The position numbers and the translations under genes were made by a program. Of a DNA stretch of 44,488 nt, positions 7,410-14,963 are shown in pieces; position 1 is the first letter of the stretch; each line of letters begins with the position of its first letter. The notes under the pieces are model-generated. The model saw nothing but the letters and a program-made list of their open reading frames with translations. It was not told where the DNA came from and made no database searches. The stretch is from Caulobacter sp. UNC279MFTsu5.1. GTDB lineage: Bacteria > Pseudomonadota > Alphaproteobacteria > Caulobacterales > Caulobacteraceae. Location of the stretch: positions 1 through 44,488 of the forward strand of contig NZ_FORN01000050.1 in the NCBI RefSeq assembly GCF_900114015.1. The letters run 5' to 3'.

Positions 7410-8458
7410 ACGACCAGCCCGAAGTCCTTGTTCGCGTTCAGAAAAACGTCGGTCGGCTGACCCTGAACCGGCCCCAGGCGCTGCACGCCCTGACCCAGAC
7501 CATGTGCGAGACCATGATCGCCGCCCTGCTGGATTGGCGAGACGATCCGGAGATCTACATGGTCGTCATCGACCATGCCGGCGAGCGGGGATTCTGCGCC
7601 GGCGGCGACATCCGCATGCTGGCCCGCAGCGGGGCGGGCGACGCGGTCGAGGCGCGGGCCTTCTTCCACACCGAGTACCAGTTGAACCACCTGCTGTTCA
7701 CCTACGACACCCCGGTGGTCGCCCTTCTGGACGGGGTGGTGATGGGCGGCGGCGTCGGAATCTCGATGCCTGCCCACTACCGGATCGCCACCGAGCGTAC
7801 GACCTTCGCCATGCCCGAGACCGGCATCGGCCTGTTCCCCGACGTCGGCGGCGGCTGGTACCTGCCGCGCCTGCCGGGCAAGGCGGGGCTGTGGCTGGCC
7901 CTGACCGGGGCGCGGATCAAGGGCGCGGACTGCCTGCGGCTGGGGATCGCCACCCACTTCGTCGAGTTCGGCGCCGTCGAGGGGCTGAAGAAGGCCATCG
8001 TCGCCGACCCGCGCCGCATCGAGGAGACGCTGAGGAAATACCGCGCCGACGCCGGCAAGGCTCCGCTGGTCAGCTTCGAGCAGGACCTGAACCGCCTGTT
8101 CGTCGGCGACAGCGTCGAGCAGATCTTCGAGTTCCTGGAGGCCGACAGCAGCGACTGGGGCAAGGCCCAGCTGGCGACGATGAAGACCAAGTCGCCCCAG
8201 ACCCTGAAGGTGGCCTTCCGCCAGCTGGAGGCGGGGGCGGTGATGACCGACTTCGCCGACAACATGGCCATGGAATACCGGATCGGCTCGCGCGTGGTCC
8301 GTCGCCACGATTTCATCGAGGGCGTCCGCGCGGTGATCGTCGACAAGGACAACGCGCCGAAATGGGATCCGGCCACGCTTGAAGAGGTCACCGACGCCAT
8401 GTTGGATGAGATTTTCGCGCCGCTGCCGGCGGATCAGGAATGGTCGCCGCTGACGTAG
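7406..8458 (+). CDS. 3-hydroxyisobutyryl-CoA hydrolase (enoyl-CoA hydratase/isomerase family)
   Basis: The length (350 residues) and C-terminal extension mark this as the ECH_2 branch of the crotonase superfamily, not a plain enoyl-CoA hydratase. It hydrolyses 3-hydroxyisobutyryl-CoA to free 3-hydroxyisobutyrate in valine catabolism. Oxyanion-hole segments are FCAGGDIRML at about 61-70 and GVVMGGGVGIS at about 111-121. The catalytic acidic residues lie in MPETGIGLFPDVGG at about 133-146, and the C-terminal part holds the typical DFIEGVRAVIVDKD segment. It is coupled to the phosphatase gene by a 4-base overlap, and mmsB, the next pathway step, is about 1 kb downstream. Confidence 0.93.
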   Translation: MNDQPEVLVRVQKNVGRLTLNRPQALHALTQTMCETMIAALLDWRDDPEIYMVVIDHAGERGFCAGGDIRMLARSGAGDAVEARAFFHTEYQLNHLLFTYDTPVVALLDGVVMGGGVGISMPAHYRIATERTTFAMPETGIGLFPDVGGGWYLPRLPGKAGLWLALTGARIKGADCLRLGIATHFVEFGAVEGLKKAIVADPRRIEETLRKYRADAGKAPLVSFEQDLNRLFVGDSVEQIFEFLEADSSDWGKAQLATMKTKSPQTLKVAFRQLEAGAVMTDFADNMAMEYRIGSRVVRRHDFIEGVRAVIVDKDNAPKWDPATLEEVTDAMLDEIFAPLPADQEWSPLT

Positions 8459-8514
8459 CGAGATTGCTGCGCTAGCTTGCGCCTAACGAGAAGACGCCGT
8501 CGGAAGGAACACCC

Positions 8515-9321
8515 ATGCGTAAGCCGCTAATCAGCCTCGTCGCCGTGCTCGCCCTGGCGGGCTGCGCCACGACTCCGATGGGCCCCGCGGCGCCGCCTCC
8601 GCCGCCGCCGGCCGACGCGCCCGCCGCGATCCCCGCCAACATCGCCGCGGCCCTGTCCGATTCGAACCGCCCCGCCGCCGACATGGTCCGCGACGAGAAC
8701 CGCCTGCCGGGCCAGACCCTGGCGTTCGCCGGCGTCAAGCCAGGCGCCAAGGTCGCCGACCTGATCCCCGGCGGCGGCTATTTCACCCGCATCCTGTCGA
8801 AAGCCGTCGGGCCGCGCGGCCACGTCTACGCCTATGTGCCGGACGAACTGACCAAGCTGGCCAAGCGCGAGCCGGCCGTGACGGCCATCGCCCGGGATCC
8901 GGCCTACAAGAACGTGTCGGTGATCCTCAACACCCTGCCCAACTTCGCCACGCCGGAGAAGCTGGACCTGGTGTTCACCGCCCAGAACTACCACGACATG
9001 CACGACAAGTTCATGGGACCGGCCGACCTGTCGGTGGTCAACCGCCAGATCTTCAGGGCCCTGAAGCCGGGCGGCGTCTACCTGGTCGTCGACCATTCGG
9101 CCGAGCCCGGCTCGGGCCTGCGCGACACCGAGACCCTGCACCGCATCGACGCCGAGGCGGTCAAGCGCGAGGTCACCGCCGCCGGCTTCATCTTCGAGGG
9201 CGAAAGCCGGGTGCTGCGCGACCGGGCCGACACCCGCAAGCTCAGCGTCTTCGACCCGTCGATCCGCGGCAAGACCGACCAGTTCATCTACAAGTTCCGC
9301 AAGCCGGCCGGGGCGCGGTAA
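8515..9321 (+). CDS. Predicted lipoprotein with class I SAM-methyltransferase fold
   Basis: This 268-residue protein carries a lipoprotein signal peptide with lipobox LALAGC (Cys about residue 18), then a Pro/Ala-rich linker of about 25 residues. The rest is a Rossmann-type methyltransferase domain with SAM motif I as VADLIPGGGYFTRIL (about residue 80) and a later LDLVFTAQNYHDMHD segment. It matches the COG4798 type of predicted methyltransferases as I recall them. An exported SAM enzyme is odd because SAM is cytoplasmic, so the fold may have lost catalysis or use another ligand. It sits between two valine-pathway genes, with its own ribosome site (GGAAGG). Confidence 0.82.
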   Translation: MRKPLISLVAVLALAGCATTPMGPAAPPPPPPADAPAAIPANIAAALSDSNRPAADMVRDENRLPGQTLAFAGVKPGAKVADLIPGGGYFTRILSKAVGPRGHVYAYVPDELTKLAKREPAVTAIARDPAYKNVSVILNTLPNFATPEKLDLVFTAQNYHDMHDKFMGPADLSVVNRQIFRALKPGGVYLVVDHSAEPGSGLRDTETLHRIDAEAVKREVTAAGFIFEGESRVLRDRADTRKLSVFDPSIRGKTDQFIYKFRKPAGAR

Positions 9322-9331
9322 GTTCCTGGCG

Positions 9332-9434
9332 TTGTCATCCCGGACGAGCGCGTAGCGCGAAGATCCGGGACCGACGCCTGAACTCAGCGCTTCCGGCGGT
9401 CCCGGGTCTACGCTTCGCTTCGCCCGGGATGACA
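9332..9434. repeat. Dispersed palindromic intergenic repeat, family 1, copy 2
   Basis: The ends are TTGTCATCCCGG and CCGGGATGACA, and the inner part is about 50 bases identical to copy 1 at 1315. It starts about ten bases after the methyltransferase stop codon. The right inner arm diverges from copy 1, with TACGCTTCGCTTCGCC in place of the copy 1 sequence. Confidence 0.9.
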
Positions 9435-9452
9435 GTGATTTAGAACCATAAG

Positions 9453-9475
9453 AACCGCGCCCATGAGGCGCGGTT
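9453..9475 (+). promoter_or_regulatory. Hairpin upstream of mmsB
   Basis: A perfect 9-bp stem AACCGCGCC/GGCGCGGTT with a five-base loop ends 20 bases before the mmsB ATG. No T run follows, so it is a leader hairpin and not an intrinsic terminator. It could affect ribosome access or mark an mRNA processing point. Confidence 0.45.
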
Positions 9476-9495
9476 CACATTTGGGAGCAAACCAC

Positions 9496-10392
9496 ATGAC
9501 CCGCATCGCCTTCATCGGCCTGGGCAACATGGGCGGCGGCATGGCCGCCAACCAGGCCAAGGCCCGGCATCAGGTCCGCGCCTTCGACCTGTCGGCGGCG
9601 GCGCTGGAGAAGGCGGCGGCGGCCGGCTGCCACGCGGCGGGCTCGGCGGCCGAGGCGGTGGCGGACGCCGAGGTGGTGATCACCATGCTGCCGGCCGGGC
9701 CGCACGTGCGCGCGGTCTATGGCGAGCAGGTGCTGGCCCATGCGCCGAAGACGGCCCTGTTGATCGACTGCTCGACGATCGACGTCGACAGCGCCCGGGC
9801 GGTGGCCGGGCAGGCGGCCGAGGCCGGCTTCCGCTTCGCTGACGCCCCGGTGTCGGGCGGGATCATGGCCGCCGAGGCCGGGAGCCTGGCCTTCATGGTC
9901 GGCTGCGACACGGCCGACTTCGCGGCCGTCGAGGCGGCCCTGGCCCCGATGGCCCGGGTGACCATCCACGCCGGCGACCATGGGGCCGGCCAGGCGGCCA
10001 AGATCTGCAACAACATGCTGCTGGGCGTGTCGATGCTGGGGACCTGCGAGGCCTTCGCCCTGGCCGAGAAGCTGGGCCTGGCCGCCGACCGGTTCTTCGA
10101 GATCGCCAGCAAGTCGTCGGGTCAGTGCTGGTCGGTGTCGACCTATTGCCCGGTCCCGGGCGTGGGTCCCTCGACCCCGGCCGACCGCCACTACGAGGGC
10201 GGCTTCGCCACGGCGATGATGCTCAAGGACCTGAAGCTGGCCCAGGAGGCCGCCGCCAAGGCCGGCGCCTCGACCCCGATGGGCGCCCAGGCCGAGGCTC
10301 TCTACGCCCTGTTCGACGCCAACGGCTTCGGCGGCAAGGACTTCTCGGCCGTGCTGCAGATGCTGCGGGGCAAGCTGGGCGACCTGAACTGA
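9496..10392 (+). CDS. mmsB: 3-hydroxyisobutyrate dehydrogenase
   Basis: This 298-residue NAD-dependent dehydrogenase oxidises 3-hydroxyisobutyrate to methylmalonate semialdehyde in valine catabolism. The N-terminal Rossmann motif is GLGNMGGGMAANQAKA, the substrate-binding segment is DAPVSGGIMAAEAGSLAFM at about 115-133, and the catalytic lysine is in GQAAKICNNMLLG at about residue 170. I chose the ATG at 9496, just after GGGAGCAAACCAC. An upstream in-frame start would add 11 residues that run into the hairpin. The enzyme acts after the hydrolase at 7406. Confidence 0.95.
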   Translation: MTRIAFIGLGNMGGGMAANQAKARHQVRAFDLSAAALEKAAAAGCHAAGSAAEAVADAEVVITMLPAGPHVRAVYGEQVLAHAPKTALLIDCSTIDVDSARAVAGQAAEAGFRFADAPVSGGIMAAEAGSLAFMVGCDTADFAAVEAALAPMARVTIHAGDHGAGQAAKICNNMLLGVSMLGTCEAFALAEKLGLAADRFFEIASKSSGQCWSVSTYCPVPGVGPSTPADRHYEGGFATAMMLKDLKLAQEAAAKAGASTPMGAQAEALYALFDANGFGGKDFSAVLQMLRGKLGDLN

Positions 10393-10496
10393 GCGCCTTC
10401 GCGGCGCCGCGCCAAAGGGTGTTCATTGACGCGGTCTATGCGTCCAATCGCGTAATTCAATTGGCTAGGTAAACGCACTTATGTGGACACTGAGCC

Positions 10497-10553
10497 GGCT
10501 CGGTGCGAAAAGCCGAGCCTTGAGAAGGGACCGGTCGGACTCGTCGAAGTCCG
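10497..10553 (+). promoter_or_regulatory. Two tandem hairpins in the hemA leader
   Basis: The first has a 7-bp stem GGCTCGG/CCGAGCC (10497-10503, 10513-10519). The second has a 6-bp stem CGGACT/AGTCCG (10536-10541, 10548-10553). Both lie in the leader just before the hemA ATG at 10569, where they could influence translation or mRNA stability. No known riboswitch class is recognised. Confidence 0.4.
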
Positions 10554-10568
10554 TCGGATGAGAAGACC

Positions 10569-11795
10569 ATGGACTACAAAGCCGCGTTCCGCAGCGTCGT
10601 CGACCAGATCCGCGACGAAGGCCGCTACCGGGTGTTCGCCGATGTGAAGCGTCACCGCGGCGCCTTCCCGCGCGCCACCTGGACCCGTCCGGACGGCGGC
10701 GAGAGCGAGATCGTGGTCTGGTGCTCGAACGACTATCTGGGCCAGGGCCAGAACCCCGTGGTGCTGGACGCCATGCACGCGGCGATCGACGACCACGGCT
10801 CGGGCTCGGGCGGCACCCGCAACATCTCGGGCACCAATCATCACCATGTCGAGCTGGAGGCCGAGCTGGCCGACCTGCACGGCAAGGAAGCGGCGCTGCT
10901 GTTCACCTCGGGCTATGTCTCGAACGAGGCCAGCCTGTCGGCGCTGCAGAAGATCCTGCCGGGCCTGATCATCTTCTCCGACGCCCAGAACCACGCTTCG
11001 ATGATCGCCGGCATCCGCAACGGCGGCTGCCAGCGGCACATCTTCCGCCACAACGATCTGGCGCACCTCGAGCAACTGCTGGCCGCCGCGCCGGCCGCCG
11101 CGCCCAAGCTGATCGCCTTCGAGAGCGTCTATTCGATGGACGGCGACATCGCCGACATGGCCGGCACCGTGGCCCTGGCCAAGAAATACGGCGCCATGAC
11201 CTATCTCGACGAGGTCCATGCCGTGGGCATGTATGGCCCGCGCGGCGGCGGCGTCGCCGAGCGCGACGGCCTGATGGACCAGATCGACATCATCGAGGGC
11301 ACCCTGGGCAAGGCCTTCGGGGTGATGGGCGGCTACATCACCGGCGACGCCGTGGTGGTGGACGCCATCCGCCTGGTCGCCGCAGGCTTTATCTTCACCA
11401 CCTCGCTGCCGCCGGCCCTGACCGCTGGGGCCCTGGCCAGCGTGAAATACCTCAAGCAGCACCCGGAGGTCCGCGAGGCCCACCAGGAACGCGCCAAGAC
11501 CCTGAAGGCGATGTTCAAGGCCGCAGGCCTGCCGGTGATGGACAACGACAGCCACATCGTCCCGGTGCTGGTGGGCGATCCCGTGCACTGCAAGATGATC
11601 AGCGACATGCTGCTGGCCGACCACGGCGTTTATGTGCAGCCGATCAACTACCCCACCGTGCCGCGCGGCACCGAGCGCCTGCGCTTCACGCCGACGCCGT
11701 TCCACACCGACGACATGATGCGTAAGCTGGTCGGGGCGATGGAAAAGCTGTGGGCCCACTGCAACGTCGCCCGCATGGGCGGCCACGCGGCGTAG
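10569..11795 (+). CDS. hemA: 5-aminolevulinate synthase
   Basis: This 408-residue PLP-dependent enzyme condenses glycine and succinyl-CoA to 5-aminolevulinate, the Shemin-pathway route used by alphaproteobacteria. Visible features are WCSNDYLGQGQNP near residue 52, the glycine-rich GSGSGGTRNISGT, the aspartate motif YLDEVHAVGMYG, and the PLP lysine in EGTLGKAFGVMGGY at about residue 245. The length is typical. hemB, the next pathway step, is in the same window at 2218. The leader holds two hairpins, and the gene is followed by an intergenic repeat. Confidence 0.97.
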   Translation: MDYKAAFRSVVDQIRDEGRYRVFADVKRHRGAFPRATWTRPDGGESEIVVWCSNDYLGQGQNPVVLDAMHAAIDDHGSGSGGTRNISGTNHHHVELEAELADLHGKEAALLFTSGYVSNEASLSALQKILPGLIIFSDAQNHASMIAGIRNGGCQRHIFRHNDLAHLEQLLAAAPAAAPKLIAFESVYSMDGDIADMAGTVALAKKYGAMTYLDEVHAVGMYGPRGGGVAERDGLMDQIDIIEGTLGKAFGVMGGYITGDAVVVDAIRLVAAGFIFTTSLPPALTAGALASVKYLKQHPEVREAHQERAKTLKAMFKAAGLPVMDNDSHIVPVLVGDPVHCKMISDMLLADHGVYVQPINYPTVPRGTERLRFTPTPFHTDDMMRKLVGAMEKLWAHCNVARMGGHAA

Positions 11796-11807
11796 GTTCG
11801 GCAAACA

Positions 11808-11912
11808 CCTGCCCCCACCTGGCGGCTTCGCCGCCTGTCCGCCCCCATAGGGGGCGGGGCGCTCTTCCCCCTCTGGGGGAAGACGATCGCGAAGCGATCC
11901 GTAGGGGGCAAG
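11808..11912. repeat. Dispersed intergenic repeat, family 2, copy A
   Basis: This non-coding stretch contains several short palindromes, including CCGCCCCCATAGGGGGCGG, CTTCCCCCTCTGGGGGAAG and ATCGCGAAGCGAT. Nearly the same sequence occurs in opposite orientation at 27029-27145. It lies between the hemA and mucR stop codons, which are convergent. It may act as a bidirectional 3'-end structure or be a mobile remnant. Confidence 0.85.
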
Positions 11913-11923
11913 TGACCAGTCGC

Positions 11924-12364
11924 CTACCGCCCCCGCATCTTCCCCTTGCCCAGGCCGATCGACTTGGCGAAGTCGGAGCGGCGCTCGGCATAGGCCGGGG
12001 CGACCATCGGATAGTCGCCGGGCAGCGACCATTTGCGGCGGTAGTCCTCGGGGCTCATGTCGTAGTGGGTGCGCAGGTAGCGCTTGAGCATCTTCAGCTT
12101 CTTGCCGTCTTCCAGGCAGACGATGTAGTCGCGCTGGACCGAGCGCGAGACCGGCACCGCCGGCTTGTTGCGCTCGGCCGGCTGCTGTTCGGCCTGGGAC
12201 GAGCCCAGGGCCGACAAGGCGCCGTGGACGGAGCGGATCAGGTCGGGGATCGCCGTGCGGGCCACCGTGTTCTGGGCCACGTAGGCGGCTACGATTCCCG
12301 CACTCAGGCCCAGAATATCGACGTCGTCGCCATGAGTTTCCGCCTCGCCGTACGCCGTCGCCAT
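11924..12364 (-). CDS. mucR: MucR/Ros-family transcriptional regulator (MucR2-like)
   Basis: This 146-residue DNA-binding regulator has an N-terminal helical segment of the kind used for oligomerisation (about 14-60) and a C-terminal Ros-type finger with the following basic region (about 79-146). The finger reads IVCLEDGKKLKMLKRYLRTH, so the zinc ligands of classic Ros (Cys, Cys, His, His) become Cys83, Asp86, Tyr96 and His100. In Caulobacter, MucR1 and MucR2 act with SciP on cell-cycle genes. The position next to glyA fits MucR2 from memory. I chose the ATG at 12364, because the longer open frame upstream runs into the glyA leader. It is divergent from glyA. Confidence 0.9.
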   Translation of the reverse strand: MATAYGEAETHGDDVDILGLSAGIVAAYVAQNTVARTAIPDLIRSVHGALSALGSSQAEQQPAERNKPAVPVSRSVQRDYIVCLEDGKKLKMLKRYLRTHYDMSPEDYRRKWSLPGDYPMVAPAYAERRSDFAKSIGLGKGKMRGR

Positions 12365-12575
12365 ACTGTTTCCGCCCTGTCTTCGATCTGCTTGGAAGTC
12401 GCCAAAACGCCCGCCCGCCAGCTTCACTGGCGCCGGTTCCTTCGCAACGCTTCGGCTTGGGATGAGGTTCCCGGATTGATCGCGGCGCGAAGGGGGGTAA
12501 AGAGAGCGCGACCGAACTCCGCCCGAGTCCGATATGTCGACATCCTTCCAGTCTCCCAGCCCCAGGAGAGCGTCC

Positions 12576-13880
12576 ATGACCGCACCGGCCAGCAACATCA
12601 CCGCCGACAAGAGCGCCTTCTTCGGCGCCGACCTGGCCGCCGCCGACCGCGACATCTTCGACCGCATCGGCCTGGAGCTGAACCGCCAGCAGAACCAGAT
12701 CGAGCTGATCGCGTCCGAGAACATCGTCTCGCGCGCCGTGCTGGAGGCCCAGGGCTCGATCCTGACCAACAAGTACGCCGAGGGCTATCCGGGCAAGCGC
12801 TACTACGGCGGCTGCGAATATGTCGACGAGATCGAGACCATCGCCATCGAGCGGGCCAAGGCCCTGTTCGGCGCCGGCTTCGCCAACGTCCAGCCGCATT
12901 CGGGCTCGCAGGCCAACCAGTCGGTGTTCATGTCGCTGCTGCAGCCGGGCGACACCTTCCTGGGCATGGACCTGGCGGCCGGCGGCCACCTGACCCACGG
13001 CAGCCCGGCCAATCAGTCGGGCAAGTGGTTCAAGCCGGTGTCCTACACCGTGCGCCAACAGGACCAGCTGATCGACTACGACGCCGTCGAAGAGGTGGCC
13101 AAGGCCAACAAGCCCAAGCTGATCATCGCCGGCGGCAGCGCCTACAGCCGCCACATCGACTTCGCCCGCTTCCGCCAGATCGCCGACGCGGTCGGCGCCT
13201 ATCTGATGGTCGACATGGCCCACTTCGCGGGCCTGGTGGCCGGCGGCGTGTTCCCCAGCCCGATCCCGCACGCCCATGTGGTCACCACCACCACCCACAA
13301 GACCCTGCGCGGTCCGCGCGGCGGCATGGTGCTGACCAATGACGAGGCGATCATCAAGAAGGTCAACTCGGCGGTGTTCCCCGGCCTGCAGGGCGGCCCG
13401 CTGGAGCACGTGATCGCCGCCAAGGCCGTGGCTTTCGGCGAGGCGCTGCAGCCGTCGTTCAAGGTCTACGCCCAACAGGTGGTCGACAACGCCAAGGCCC
13501 TGGCCGAGGCGCTGCAGACCCAAGGCGTCAACATCGTCTCGGGCGGCACCGACAGCCACCTGATGCTGGTCGACCTGCGGCCCAAGGGCGTGACCGGCCG
13601 CGACGCCGAGCACAGCCTCGAGCGCGCCCACATGACCTGCAACAAGAACGGCGTGCCGTTCGACACCGCGCCGTTCACGGTGACCTCGGGCATCCGCCTG
13701 GGCACCCCGGCCGGCACCACCCGTGGGTTCGGGACGGCCGAGTTCACCCGCGTGGGCCAACTGATCGGCGAGGTCGTCAACGGCCTGGCCGCCAACGGCG
13801 CCGACGGGAACGGCGAGGTCGAGGCCAAGGTGCGCGAGGAAGTCCTGGCCTTGACGGCTCGGTTCCCGATCTACAACTAA
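12576..13880 (+). CDS. glyA: Serine hydroxymethyltransferase
   Basis: GlyA converts serine and tetrahydrofolate to glycine and 5,10-methylenetetrahydrofolate. The protein is 434 residues. Marks are IELIASENIVS at about 40-50, YAEGYPGKRYYGG, and the PLP lysine in TTTTHKTLRGPRGG. The ATG at 12576 is preceded by AGGAG at good spacing, so the upstream in-frame ATG at 12534 is not favoured. Glycine from this enzyme is also a substrate for the HemA encoded just upstream. nrdR follows after a 31-base gap and is probably co-transcribed. Confidence 0.97.
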   Translation: MTAPASNITADKSAFFGADLAAADRDIFDRIGLELNRQQNQIELIASENIVSRAVLEAQGSILTNKYAEGYPGKRYYGGCEYVDEIETIAIERAKALFGAGFANVQPHSGSQANQSVFMSLLQPGDTFLGMDLAAGGHLTHGSPANQSGKWFKPVSYTVRQQDQLIDYDAVEEVAKANKPKLIIAGGSAYSRHIDFARFRQIADAVGAYLMVDMAHFAGLVAGGVFPSPIPHAHVVTTTTHKTLRGPRGGMVLTNDEAIIKKVNSAVFPGLQGGPLEHVIAAKAVAFGEALQPSFKVYAQQVVDNAKALAEALQTQGVNIVSGGTDSHLMLVDLRPKGVTGRDAEHSLERAHMTCNKNGVPFDTAPFTVTSGIRLGTPAGTTRGFGTAEFTRVGQLIGEVVNGLAANGADGNGEVEAKVREEVLALTARFPIYN

Positions 13881-13911
13881 TAGGCCTGCATCAGGCGGGA
13901 GGGCCTAGATC

Positions 13912-14385
13912 ATGCGCTGCCCGTTTTGCGGCCATATGGAAAGCCAGGTGAAGGACAGCCGCCCGTCGGAAGACGGGGCGGCGATCCGCCGTCGCCGGCT
14001 GTGCCCGGAGTGCGGCGGCCGCTTCACCACCTTCGAGCGGGTGCAACTGCGCGAGCTGACCATCGTCAAGCGGTCGGGGCGGCGCTCGCCGTTCGACCGC
14101 GAGAAGCTGGTGCGCTCGATCTCGATCGCCACCCGCAAGCGGCCGGTCGATCCCGAGCGGGTCGAGCGCATGGTCAACGGCATCGTCCGCCAGCTGGAAA
14201 GCCAGGGCGAGACCGAGCTGCCGTCCTCGGCGGTGGGCGAAATGGTCATGAAGGCGCTGAAGTCGCTCGATGACGTCGCCTATGTGCGCTACGCCTCGGT
14301 CTATCGCGATTTCCGGGAAACCAGCGATTTCGCGAAGTTTCTGGGCCAGGAAGGCCTGAGCGACGTCGCCGAGGACGAGCTATAG
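13912..14385 (+). CDS. nrdR: Transcriptional repressor NrdR
   Basis: This 157-residue repressor of ribonucleotide reductase genes senses ATP and dATP through an ATP-cone. The N-terminal zinc ribbon has CPFCG at residues 3-7 and CPECGGRF at about 31-38, followed by the ATP-cone (about 49-139) with VKRSGRRSPFDREKL. The length is standard. It follows glyA closely. In many alphaproteobacteria nrdR leads into ribD-ribE-ribH-nusB, whereas here it is followed directly by ribH and nusB. Confidence 0.97.
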   Translation: MRCPFCGHMESQVKDSRPSEDGAAIRRRRLCPECGGRFTTFERVQLRELTIVKRSGRRSPFDREKLVRSISIATRKRPVDPERVERMVNGIVRQLESQGETELPSSAVGEMVMKALKSLDDVAYVRYASVYRDFRETSDFAKFLGQEGLSDVAEDEL

Positions 14386-14498
14386 GCGCATTCTACGATT
14401 CGGCTTCGGCGCCGGAAGCGCCCAGGCTACGATTCGATTTGGCGACGGCGCCGTTTGGTGCGAAGTGACCTGCCCCGTCGAGGAGAACTCAAAGGACT

Positions 14499-14963
14499 AT
14501 GGTGGAAGACAAGATTCGCCTGCTGATCGTGGAGGCCCGGCGCTATTCGGGGCTTTCCGACGCGTTGCTGCAAGGTGCGGCGCAGGCGATCGACGCCCAG
14601 GGCGCCGAGTACGACGTGATCACCGTGTCCGAGGCGATGCAGATCCCCGCCGCCATCGCCCTGGCCGAGGAGGCCGGTCATCGGCCCGTCGGCGTGCGGT
14701 ATGACGGCTTCGTGGCGCTGGGCGTCATCATCCGGGGCGAGACCTATCATTCCGAGGTCATGGCCAACGAGACCGCCCGCGGGCTCAACGACCTGTCGTT
14801 CGGCAAGCGCCTGGCCATCGGCTACGGCGTGGTCAATGTCGACGAGGAAGACCAGGCCTGGACCCGGGCCCGCGCCTCGGAAGGCGACCGCGGCGGCAAG
14901 GCCGCCCAGCAATGCCTGGAGATCGTCGGCCTGAAGCGCCAGCTGCTGGGGCTGGGCCGATGA
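14499..14963 (+). CDS. ribH: Divergent 6,7-dimethyl-8-ribityllumazine synthase paralogue
   Basis: This 154-residue lumazine synthase family protein has overall fold motifs VALGVIIRGETYH (His near residue 89 retained) and an arginine in QAWTRARASEGDRGGKAA. Several substrate-site positions differ from the classic enzyme. The aromatic stacking residue after AR is Arg (EARRYSGLSDALLQGA), and the usual VPGAFEIP or VPGALEIP segment reads VSEAMQIP, losing Pro-Gly and the glutamate. It is preceded by an AGGAG site and overlaps nusB by four bases. Caulobacter carries two ribH genes as I recall, so this may be the accessory copy. Activity is uncertain. Confidence 0.88.
   Translation: MVEDKIRLLIVEARRYSGLSDALLQGAAQAIDAQGAEYDVITVSEAMQIPAAIALAEEAGHRPVGVRYDGFVALGVIIRGETYHSEVMANETARGLNDLSFGKRLAIGYGVVNVDEEDQAWTRARASEGDRGGKAAQQCLEIVGLKRQLLGLGR

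Noticed and set aside
10479..13760. A very long minus-strand open frame of over 1000 codons across hemA, mucR and glyA
   Set aside because: It is antisense to well-supported genes and has His/Gly/Ala/Arg-rich repetitive composition, typical of shadow frames in high-GC codon-biased DNA.
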